62,467 bases of DNA, taken from positions 1 through 62,467 of the forward strand of contig NZ_LBMH01000015.1 in assembly GCF_001005305.1 (NCBI RefSeq). Reading direction: 5' to 3'. The translations under genes were made by a program, and so were the position numbers. A model generated the notes under the pieces. That model was not told the DNA's origin. It saw nothing but the letters and a program-made list of their open reading frames with translations, and did no database searches. Shown here in pieces: positions 53,936 through 60,948 of this stretch. This DNA is from Kordia zhangzhouensis. GTDB lineage: Bacteria > Bacteroidota > Bacteroidia > Flavobacteriales > Flavobacteriaceae. Position 1 is the stretch's first letter. Each line of letters opens with the position of its first letter.

Positions 53936-54592
53936 ATGTTAGACAAAAACGGAATAGCAAAACGAATTGCAAAAGAAGTCAAAGACGGTTACTATGTTAA
54001 CTTAGGGATTGGAATACCTACATTAGTTGCCAACTTTGTACGCGATGATATTGAAGTAGAATTTCAAAGCGAAAATGGCGTGTTGGGTATGGGACCTTTT
54101 CCATACCAAGGCGAAGAAGATGCAGATATTATCAATGCAGGAAAACAAACCATTACCACTTTACCAGGAGCAAGTTTCTTTGACTCTGCTATGAGTTTCT
54201 CCATGATTAGAGGACAACATGTTGATCTTACTATTTTAGGAGCTATGGAAGTAGCTGAGAATGGAGATATTGCCAATTGGAAAATTCCAGGAAAAATGGT
54301 CAAAGGAATGGGAGGAGCGATGGATTTGGTTGCCTCTGCAGAAAATATTATTGTGGCTATGATGCATACCAATAAAAAAGGAGAATCCAAACTATTAAAA
54401 AAATGCTCATTACCTCTTACTGGTGTAGGATGTGTAAAAAAGATTGTGACCAATCTGGCTGTTCTGGAAGTGACAAACAAAGGATTCAAACTCTTAGAAA
54501 GAGCGCCAGGTATTACCGTTGAAGAAATCAAAAAAGCTACAGAAGGCACTCTCATCATAGAAGGAGAAATCCCAGAAATGGAAATAGCCTAA
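53936..54592 (+). CDS. scoB: 3-oxoacid CoA-transferase subunit B
   Basis: 218 aa. [13 protein letters not shown] is the family signature. The catalytic glutamate that forms the CoA-thioester intermediate is Glu46 in [11 protein letters not shown]. The gap from scoA is 154 bases, larger than usual for these paired subunits, and shows no gene or clear promoter. A strong terminator follows, so the pair forms its own unit. Confidence 0.92.
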   Translation: MLDKNGIAKRIAKEVKDGYYVNLGIGIPTLVANFVRDDIEVEFQSENGVLGMGPFPYQGEEDADIINAGKQTITTLPGASFFDSAMSFSMIRGQHVDLTILGAMEVAENGDIANWKIPGKMVKGMGGAMDLVASAENIIVAMMHTNKKGESKLLKKCSLPLTGVGCVKKIVTNLAVLEVTNKGFKLLERAPGITVEEIKKATEGTLIIEGEIPEMEIA

Positions 54593-54613
54593 TTTTTACT
54601 GTACAAACAAATA

Positions 54614-54650
54614 AAAAAAGCGTCTAAAATACATTTTAGACGCTTTTTTT
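54614..54650 (+). terminator. Terminator after scoB
   Basis: Nearly perfect arms AAAAAAGCGTCTAAAA and TTTTAGACGCTTTTTT enclose a four-base loop. Confidence 0.92.
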
Positions 54651-54844
54651 ATAAGCTCTAAGTTCTTTAACATACGATTAATGAGGAATTCTTGATTTGA
54701 AAAATTTTTAAGAATCTCGAAACATTTCGTGCATTTCATCGAAAAAAAATACATTTAATCGGATAATCCATAAAAAATTAACATATTTGATACGCTTATA
54801 TCTGTAAGCAAAATCTAAAAACCAACCAAAAATTAACTTTTAAT

Positions 54845-57079
54845 ATGAAAAAAATCTTTACTCATTCTCTTTTCTTATTAAGTTTATTGTGTGTTGGAAT
54901 GATGTCTGCGCAAGATCGCAACTGTTCTACCATGGATAACTTAGAATTTAGAAAACAACAAGACCCACAGTTGGAAGCTCGAATGCAACAAATTGAAGAA
55001 TTTACGCGCCAGCGTATCCAAGAAATGGGATCGCAAGAAAGTATCTCAGGAAACATTATCACGATTCCTGTTGTTGTACACGTAGTGTACAGAACTACTC
55101 AAGAAAACATCAGTGACGCTCAAATTCAGTCACAAATAGATGTTCTTAATGAAGACTTTAGACGAACCAATGCTGATGCAGATAACAGATGGTCACAAGC
55201 GGCCGATACTGAGATTCAGTTCTGTTTGGCTTCTGTTGATCCTAATGGAAATCCAACTACAGGGATTACCAGAAAATCATCAACTAGAACATCATGGGGA
55301 ACAAATGATGCTATCAAAAGTTCAGCACAAGGAGGAGTTGATCCTTGGAACACTAGTGAATACCTTAATATGTGGGTAGGAAATATAGGTAGTGGAATTT
55401 TAGGGTATGCACAATTTCCAGGAGGTAGTGCGGCTACTGATGGAGTTGTGATGAGTCCTCAATATTTTGGAAGTAGTGCAAAAGGCTCAGGATTTTACCT
55501 ATCGGCTCCTTTTGACTTAGGAAGAACAACGACACATGAAGTTGGTCACTACTTAAACTTACGTCATATTTGGGGAGATGGAAATTGTAATGTTGACGAT
55601 TTTGTAACTGATACACCAACCTCAGATGCTCCAAACTATGGATGTACACCTACGCATGTTTCTTGTAGCAGCACAGATATGGTACAAAACTATATGGACT
55701 ATTCAGATGATGGATGTATGAACTTGTTCACTGCAGGACAAAAAGCTCGTATGCGTGCGGTACTAGATGCGGGAGGAGTAAGAAGAAGTTTAGCATTATC
55801 AGATAAATGTAGCTCTACGCCACCACCACCGCCAACTTGTGATGATGGTATCCAAAATGGAGACGAAACAGGAGTAGATTGTGGAGGTTCATTATGTGCA
55901 CCATGTCAATCTGGTTGTTCAGAAAATGAAGTAACTATTACAATCACTTTTGATAATTATCCTGAAGAAACATCTTGGTCTATCGTAACTGATGGAGGAT
56001 CAACAGTGGCATCAAATAGCTATTCAACAGCAAACCCTGATGGGTCTACAGTGACAGAAACATATTGTTTACCGGATGATTGTTATACATTCACAATCAA
56101 TGACTCGTACGGAGACGGAATGTGCTGTACATATGGAAGTGGATCGTACACAATTACAGGACCAAACGGTGTTATCAAGTCTGGAGGAAGCTTTACAAGT
56201 TCGGAAGCTACCGATTTCTGCTTTGGAAGCACACCACCAACACCAACCTGTGATGATGGTATCCAAAATGGAGATGAAACAGGAGTAGACTGTGGAGGTT
56301 CATCATGTGCGCCATGTCAAACAGGAGGAACAACAGTGCTGCATGAAGGATATTTTGAAACAGGCCTTGATGGATGGGAAGATGGAGGAAGCGACTGTTT
56401 CCGATATAGTGGAAGCTTCTCATACGAAGGAAATTACTCAATCCGTTTACGTGATAACTCTGGAACAGCTTCTGCAATGACTTCTGAAGCATTTGACTTA
56501 CGTGGTTTCGATCAAGTAGAATTCAAATTCTATTTCTATCCTAACTCAATGGAGAGCGGAGAAGATTTCTGGGTACGCTACTACAATGGTTCAACTTGGA
56601 GTACAGTTGCTACGTATGCAAGTGGTACTAGTTTCTCTAATGGAAACTTCTACTCGGCAACAATAACGCTAGACAGTTCTCAAGTAAACTTTGCTTCAAA
56701 TTCTCAATTTAGAATACAGTGTGATGCGAGTGCAAACTCTGACCAAGTATACATTGATCAAGTTACCATTACAGGAATCAATGGAGCAGGAGCAAGAATA
56801 GAAGCAGATGGAGTACAACAATTACGTACAGGACCACAAGGATCAGCAGCAGGCGACATCTTGATTACGCCAACAGTAACTCGTGGAGGTATTACAATCA
56901 ATTTGGCAAGCTACAATATCAATTCTGCATACAGAGTACTAAACTTATTAGGGCAAACTGTAAAAACAGGAACGATAAAAGATGGACGATTGAATGTAAG
57001 TGAACTTAAGTCTGGAGTATACTTATTAGAAGTAACAGATGAAGAAGAAAAAATTATTCAGAAGTTTGTGAAGCAATAG
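54845..57079 (+). CDS. T9SS-exported M43 (pappalysin-like) zinc metalloprotease
   Basis: 744 aa. A signal peptide ends near MSAQ (residue 23). The M43 zinc motif HEVGHYLNLRH (about 231-241) has all three His ligands and the catalytic Glu, and a Met-turn-like NYMDYSDDGCMN follows. Two copies of a Cys motif (DDGIQNGDETGVDCGG, about 330 and 469) flank a beta-sandwich domain. A MAM/jelly-roll-like domain comes next (about 497-650), and then a T9SS sorting domain (last 90 residues, LLGQTVKTG and SGVYLLEVT). It is an extracellular protease for protein or peptide use. It is monocistronic. Confidence 0.92.
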   Translation: MKKIFTHSLFLLSLLCVGMMSAQDRNCSTMDNLEFRKQQDPQLEARMQQIEEFTRQRIQEMGSQESISGNIITIPVVVHVVYRTTQENISDAQIQSQIDVLNEDFRRTNADADNRWSQAADTEIQFCLASVDPNGNPTTGITRKSSTRTSWGTNDAIKSSAQGGVDPWNTSEYLNMWVGNIGSGILGYAQFPGGSAATDGVVMSPQYFGSSAKGSGFYLSAPFDLGRTTTHEVGHYLNLRHIWGDGNCNVDDFVTDTPTSDAPNYGCTPTHVSCSSTDMVQNYMDYSDDGCMNLFTAGQKARMRAVLDAGGVRRSLALSDKCSSTPPPPPTCDDGIQNGDETGVDCGGSLCAPCQSGCSENEVTITITFDNYPEETSWSIVTDGGSTVASNSYSTANPDGSTVTETYCLPDDCYTFTINDSYGDGMCCTYGSGSYTITGPNGVIKSGGSFTSSEATDFCFGSTPPTPTCDDGIQNGDETGVDCGGSSCAPCQTGGTTVLHEGYFETGLDGWEDGGSDCFRYSGSFSYEGNYSIRLRDNSGTASAMTSEAFDLRGFDQVEFKFYFYPNSMESGEDFWVRYYNGSTWSTVATYASGTSFSNGNFYSATITLDSSQVNFASNSQFRIQCDASANSDQVYIDQVTITGINGAGARIEADGVQQLRTGPQGSAAGDILITPTVTRGGITINLASYNINSAYRVLNLLGQTVKTGTIKDGRLNVSELKSGVYLLEVTDEEEKIIQKFVKQ
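55835..55909 (+). repeat. Direct repeat copy 1 inside the M43 protease gene
   Basis: This 75-base segment encodes TCDDGIQNGDETGVDCGG and the following CAPCQ. It is nearly identical to 56246-56320, including at most synonymous positions. Confidence 0.85.
56246..56320 (+). repeat. Direct repeat copy 2 inside the M43 protease gene
   Basis: Second copy of the 75-base segment at 55835-55909, separated from it by the intervening beta-sandwich coding region of about 336 bases. Confidence 0.85.
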
Positions 57080-57108
57080 TAACGACTTTTAAATAATTCC
57101 ATAAACTT

Positions 57109-57143
57109 TGAAACTCCCAAGAATATTTTCTTGGGAGTTTTTT
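57109..57143 (+). terminator. Terminator of the M43 protease gene
   Basis: AAACTCCCAAGA (57111-57122) and TCTTGGGAGTTT (57129-57140) pair perfectly around a six-base loop, followed by a T run. Confidence 0.92.
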
Positions 57144-57212
57144 AATATCACAATTAGAGCCCTGATTCAATTGCTTTATGTATTTATTTTGAATGATGAT
57201 TCGTGGTTGCAG

Positions 57213-57478
57213 TTACTTGTAAAATTTCCTTGGCATAATATAAATATGAGAATCTTTTTGATTTGCTTCTAGAGTAATTTTTACGTTAGTATGTTCCTTA
57301 TCAAACTCTCGAGTTGTAAACTTTTTAACTTTTTCATAAGCCTTCCTAAGCAGTTTTAATTGGTTCAGCCGTTTTATATGTTGGTAGAGGTTTAAAGAAT
57401 TAGGTGTTTTATTTGTACACTATCTACTTCTTTCATTAAGGATTCATATTCTACATCTGTAATGCCATATATATCCGC
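57213..57478 (-). pseudogene. Probable decayed gene, frameshifted
   Basis: Two adjoining open frames on the minus strand, in different phases, together look like one broken gene. The first (57478-57392) reads ADIYGITDVEYESLMKEV and ends at a stop. The second (57419-57213) reads 68 residues including LYQHIKRLNQLKLL and REFDKEHTNVKITLEANQK, with no start codon. Charged, protein-like composition in an AT-rich gap makes chance less likely. The family is not recognised. The rest of the 379-base gap (57144-57522) shows nothing else beyond the M43 terminator. Confidence 0.4.
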
Positions 57479-57522
57479 TTAAATATGTCATCATCTTATG
57501 TCGATTAAATAGGGATAAATAG

Positions 57523-58209
57523 CTAAAAATTTAGTTTTTCTACATAACCTGTTACTGTTTCTCCTGTTCGTTTTCTAAATGCTTTTGTAAAAGATTCTCG
57601 AGTGCTAAATCCTGCTTCATTTGCCATTGTACTTACGGTATATTTCCGGTAATGTTCACTACTTTTTAATTGCTGAATACTGTATTGAATTCGTAGGTCA
57701 TTAATGTACTTTCGAAAGCTTTTAAGTTTATAGTTATTAATTACTTTAGAAGCATATTTGGTATTGGTGTGTAATTTTTTAGCTAACTGATGTAATGAAA
57801 GATTTTGATTCAAAAAACCTTGTTCCTTTTCAAACAACTTCAAGTTTTCAAGAATAGCTGTAATAGTTTTGTCATCCAAACTCAATGGGTTGTTTTTTTT
57901 CTCTTGAGTATGTTCTTTCAACAAGTTAATAATTGTATTCAATCGGTTATCGCCTCGTTTTTGTAGTAAGTAAAGAATGCCAAACAAAAGGAATAAAAAC
58001 ACCAAAAACCCTATCAAGAAAAAGCATGTAAGCTCAAAATCTTCCTGTTGTTGTTTCAGTTCAGCTATAAGCTTATTCTGTTCTTGAATAATTAGCAAAC
58101 TATCTATAGGTTGCTCTTGTTGCCTAAGTGTAGCAATTTCACTTGCATGCAAACAATGCGAGGAAAATACATAGAAAAAGCTCATTAACAGTAATTTATA
58201 TATATTCAT
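57523..58209 (-). CDS. Membrane-bound AraC-family regulator lacking the TPR sensor
   Basis: 228 aa from the Met at 58209 (MNIYKLLLMSFFYVF), a signal peptide cut near LHAS. A short helical periplasmic segment, one membrane helix (about 61-82), a linker and an AraC double HTH (about 130-225) follow, with LAKKLHTNTKYASKVIN and AGFSTRESFTKAFRKRTG. The HTH closely resembles those of the TPR regulators at 25579 and 58910, but the TPR domain is missing. The longer start at 58260 lies inside a terminator hairpin. It may be a truncated relative or a receptor with a partner sensor. Confidence 0.78.
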   Translation of the reverse strand: MNIYKLLLMSFFYVFSSHCLHASEIATLRQQEQPIDSLLIIQEQNKLIAELKQQQEDFELTCFFLIGFLVFLFLLFGILYLLQKRGDNRLNTIINLLKEHTQEKKNNPLSLDDKTITAILENLKLFEKEQGFLNQNLSLHQLAKKLHTNTKYASKVINNYKLKSFRKYINDLRIQYSIQQLKSSEHYRKYTVSTMANEAGFSTRESFTKAFRKRTGETVTGYVEKLNF

Positions 58210-58226
58210 GTGTATAAATTTTTTTA

Positions 58227-58275
58227 AAAAAAGCCATGCGTAGTATAGGCTATGCTGCAAATAGCATGGCTTTTT
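58227..58275 (-). terminator. Terminator of the four-helix membrane protein gene
   Basis: On the minus strand AAAAAGCCATGC and GCATGGCTTTTT pair across a 24-base loop and lead into a T tract. It lies between the two minus-strand genes at 58307 and 58209. Confidence 0.82.
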
Positions 58276-58306
58276 AAATAGTCATAATAAAAATCAGCAA
58301 TAAAAC

Positions 58307-58657
58307 TTAACTATCGACGAGTTCAATGTCGTCCTCACTCTCATCATCGTGTTTAGAAAAACGCATGATTAAAAGAGGAATAATAATACAGGGGATTCCA
58401 ATTATGGATTTTAAATAAAAATCAGGCACAAAATTTATGACAATTAGATACAGCCCGCATATCAAAAACACGACCTTACTTCGCTTAGAATCCCAAACAT
58501 AGGCAGCAGATACAAACCAAATACCGATTAGGGTAAACATGGCGGTATTCAATATATAATTAATAGTATCATTGTACTTAAAAAACCAATTAGTGATTTT
58601 TCCTAGCAAAATGATTCCTAATAGAATTCTAAATATTAAAATAGGGCCTATTCTCAT
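58307..58657 (-). CDS. Small four-helix membrane protein, unknown function
   Basis: 116 aa, four hydrophobic helices (about 5-20, 32-51, 59-75 and 82-98) with short loops, and an acidic C-terminal tail (HDDESEDDIELVDS). No family is recognised. It is monocistronic, with its own terminator, and neighbours an AraC-type membrane regulator. The 252 bases upstream (58658-58909) contain no other gene; they hold the palindrome at 58868-58884. Confidence 0.65.
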   Translation of the reverse strand: MRIGPILIFRILLGIILLGKITNWFFKYNDTINYILNTAMFTLIGIWFVSAAYVWDSKRSKVVFLICGLYLIVINFVPDFYLKSIIGIPCIIIPLLIMRFSKHDDESEDDIELVDS

Positions 58658-58867
58658 AATGTATATTAGTTATTGTTTTTTTTTATCCATAAGTTAAAAT
58701 CTTGAATAAGATTATACATTTAATACCTAATCTGAGTTATAGTAGTAAGTTGTTTTTATTTTTAAGATTTCGCTTGTTAAAAATTAAACTGCTATTTTAG
58801 TACTCAGATTTTTTTGATTGGTGTAAATGTAACGACATAAAAATCTAAAAGTCAAGTAAAGGATTGC

Positions 58868-58884
58868 TCATTTCGTGGAAATGA
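58868..58884. promoter_or_regulatory. Palindrome copy 1, upstream of the AraC-TPR regulator
   Basis: TCATTTC-GTG-GAAATGA is a perfect 7-base inverted repeat with a three-base spacer. It ends 25 bases before the TTG start of the regulator gene. An identical pair of half-sites occurs at 60632-60648, which makes an operator likely. Confidence 0.6.
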
Positions 58885-58909
58885 CAAGCTTAATTAAATA
58901 TGTAAAAAA

Positions 58910-60601
58910 TTGAAAATCAAAATATTAAATATAATTTCTTTATATTTATTTCTCTGCTTTATATTTCCTTCTTATGTGAATTTTCAAGAGTTTGAAAATG
59001 ATAGTTTGTCGAGTAAAACTTTCGAAGAGTTACGACAAATCTTCTATACTTTAAAAGATAAAGGAGAGATAGAAAATGGTAAAAAAGTAGCTCTATATAC
59101 CCTTGAAAAAGCTAAAGTTGAAAAAAATAATCGTATAATAGTAGGGTGTTATATCCGTCTTTGTAGGGTTTCATATGCAAATTCATATAAGGCATTAGGG
59201 TATTTAAATTCTGGGATGGAAATTGCAGAAGCTAATGATTATAAAGATCTCGCAGCAGGAATAAATTTTTACAGAGGCATTGTTTACACAGATTTAAACG
59301 ACTACGATGCAGCAATTAAATATTATTTGAAAGGGCTTAAATATTTTAAAGGTAATGATGACTACATGTATTACACTACCTTGAGGAAAATAGGGAATAT
59401 TAATTTAAGGATAAGACGAAGCGAAGAAGCAGTAGAAATTTTTAAAGAGATTATTGAATACGAAAAAAATAAAGAAACGGTTTCCAGTTCTTATATAAGT
59501 GCTTTATACTCTCTAAGTGTAGCTTACAGTGCAATTGGCGAACTGGACTCTACATCTATGATAAATAAAAAAGGGTATAATTTCGCTTTAAATAACAATG
59601 AGTTTAGCCATCTAAGATTTACTCATTCTGAAGCAGGGGTTCAATTTCTTAAAGGTAACCACTCAGCATCAAAAGATAGTTTAAAAAAAGTAATTCCGTT
59701 TCTCAAAAGTAGTAATGACTCGCCAAACCTTTCTATCGCTTACTTTTATATGGGAATGATGGCAGAGAAGGAGTTAGAAAAAATTCAATATTTTAAAAAG
59801 GTTGATAGTATATTTGAAGTAGATAAGTTTGTATTGCCAAGCTTTTGGACTGCCTTTGAAGAGCTAAAAAACTATTATAAAAATAAAGAAGATTTGAAAA
59901 ATCAACTTCATTATACAGAGAAATTACTTACAATTGATACTTTGTTAAATACTGAATACATTAATATAACAGAAACACTTAATAAAGAATATAATATTCC
60001 AAAACTTCAAGAAGAAAAAGAGTTCTTGATAGAAAAACTAAGTGAGGAAAATAAGGGGTTTAAAACAAAAAATTATGTACTAATCCTTATATCTATAATA
60101 TTTTTATTCTTTGTAGGATTATTATATGTAACCAAAAAAAGAAGTAAACATAGATTTCAAAAAATTATTCAATCATTAGAAAGTGACGCTGAAGAAAGAA
60201 AAACCTCCGAATCTGATTATAAAAAATCAGATCGTACAATTCCAATTAATGAAGAAGCAGTAGAAGAAATTCTAAATAGATTAGAAAAATTTGAAAAAAA
60301 CAAAGAGTTTTTAAAGCCTAAATTGACACTACATACATTATCAAAAGATTTGAATACAAATAATAAGTATATGTCAATGATAATCAACAAATACAAATTA
60401 AAAAGTTTTAAAAACTATGTTAATGATTTGAGAGTGGATTATATAATCAGTAGATTGTATAAAGAAGAAAAAATGAGAAATTTTACGATTGAAGCTATTG
60501 CTGAAGAAGCTGGATTTTCTAGTACGGTAACATTTACAAGGGCTTTTACGAAAAAAACAGGGTTAAATGTTTCGTATTTCATAAAAAAAATAAAAATATG
60601 A
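58910..60601 (+). CDS. TPR-transmembrane-AraC regulator
   Basis: 563 aa from a TTG start at 58910 (MKIKILNIISLYLFLC, signal peptide). A TPR-like sensor region (about 45-340) outside the inner membrane is followed by a membrane helix (about 386-404, YVLILISIIFLFFVGLLYV) and an AraC double HTH (about 455-560), with LSKDLNTNNKYMSMIIN and AGFSSTVTFTRAFTKKTG. The palindrome TCATTTC-N3-GAAATGA flanks the gene on both sides. A role in controlling itself and the downstream peptide/protease genes is plausible. It resembles the regulator at 25579. Confidence 0.85.
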   Translation: MKIKILNIISLYLFLCFIFPSYVNFQEFENDSLSSKTFEELRQIFYTLKDKGEIENGKKVALYTLEKAKVEKNNRIIVGCYIRLCRVSYANSYKALGYLNSGMEIAEANDYKDLAAGINFYRGIVYTDLNDYDAAIKYYLKGLKYFKGNDDYMYYTTLRKIGNINLRIRRSEEAVEIFKEIIEYEKNKETVSSSYISALYSLSVAYSAIGELDSTSMINKKGYNFALNNNEFSHLRFTHSEAGVQFLKGNHSASKDSLKKVIPFLKSSNDSPNLSIAYFYMGMMAEKELEKIQYFKKVDSIFEVDKFVLPSFWTAFEELKNYYKNKEDLKNQLHYTEKLLTIDTLLNTEYINITETLNKEYNIPKLQEEKEFLIEKLSEENKGFKTKNYVLILISIIFLFFVGLLYVTKKRSKHRFQKIIQSLESDAEERKTSESDYKKSDRTIPINEEAVEEILNRLEKFEKNKEFLKPKLTLHTLSKDLNTNNKYMSMIINKYKLKSFKNYVNDLRVDYIISRLYKEEKMRNFTIEAIAEEAGFSSTVTFTRAFTKKTGLNVSYFIKKIKI

Positions 60602-60626
60602 TTTCCAGTTAATTATGTTCTTTTGT

Positions 60627-60657
60627 ATTTATCATTTCACTGAAATGATAAATGTTT
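60627..60657. promoter_or_regulatory. Palindrome copy 2, between regulator and peptide gene (operator, possibly terminator)
   Basis: The core TCATTTC-ACT-GAAATGA (60632-60648) repeats the half-sites seen at 58868-58884. Here the symmetry extends to 13-base arms (60627-60653). A weak T-rich stretch follows, so it could also end the regulator transcript. Confidence 0.55.
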
Positions 60658-60683
60658 TATTCTTTATTAACTATAAATAAAAT

Positions 60684-60691
60684 TAAGTTTG
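60684..60691 (+). promoter_or_regulatory. -7 element of the small peptide gene
   Basis: TAAGTTTG matches TAnnTTTG exactly and ends 27 bases before the ATG at 60719. The palindrome lies about 35 bases upstream, a suitable place for an activator or repressor. Confidence 0.6.
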
Positions 60692-60718
60692 TCATGTTAA
60701 ATTTTAAAAATTAAAAAA

Positions 60719-60934
60719 ATGAAAACAAGAACAAAAAAGAAAATCGTTTTGAACAAAATCAATATCGTTAGCCTTAATTCAGCTAATTGTATTCTAGCTG
60801 GTAATGACTCATTTGGTTGCCCATCAGGAGATCCTCAGAACCCTAAATGTGCTCAAGTGACAAACACAAATACTGTTATTTCTAGACAAAATATTGAAGT
60901 GTGCCGGTCTTATGTTGAGGGGAACTGTGATTAA
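60719..60934 (+). CDS. RiPP-like precursor peptide, five cysteines
   Basis: 71 aa. The start is strongly basic (MKTRTKKK), followed by IVLNKINIVSLN, which resembles leaders of Bacteroidota lanthipeptide-like or other RiPP precursors (Lys-rich, then L-N-K-x-x-I-x-x-L-N). From residue 22 the sequence holds Cys at 24, 34, 44, 62 and 70 and several Ser/Thr, so thioether or disulfide rings are possible. No modification enzyme is in view; the window ends about 1.5 kb later. It lies 14 bases before the S8 peptidase gene. It could instead be a small disulfide-rich exported peptide. Confidence 0.6.
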   Translation: MKTRTKKKIVLNKINIVSLNSANCILAGNDSFGCPSGDPQNPKCAQVTNTNTVISRQNIEVCRSYVEGNCD

Positions 60935-60948
60935 ACATTATTCAAAAT

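Noticed and set aside
58210-58260. Longer start for the AraC regulator at 57523-58209
   Set aside because: It falls inside the terminator hairpin of the upstream gene and would mask the signal peptide.
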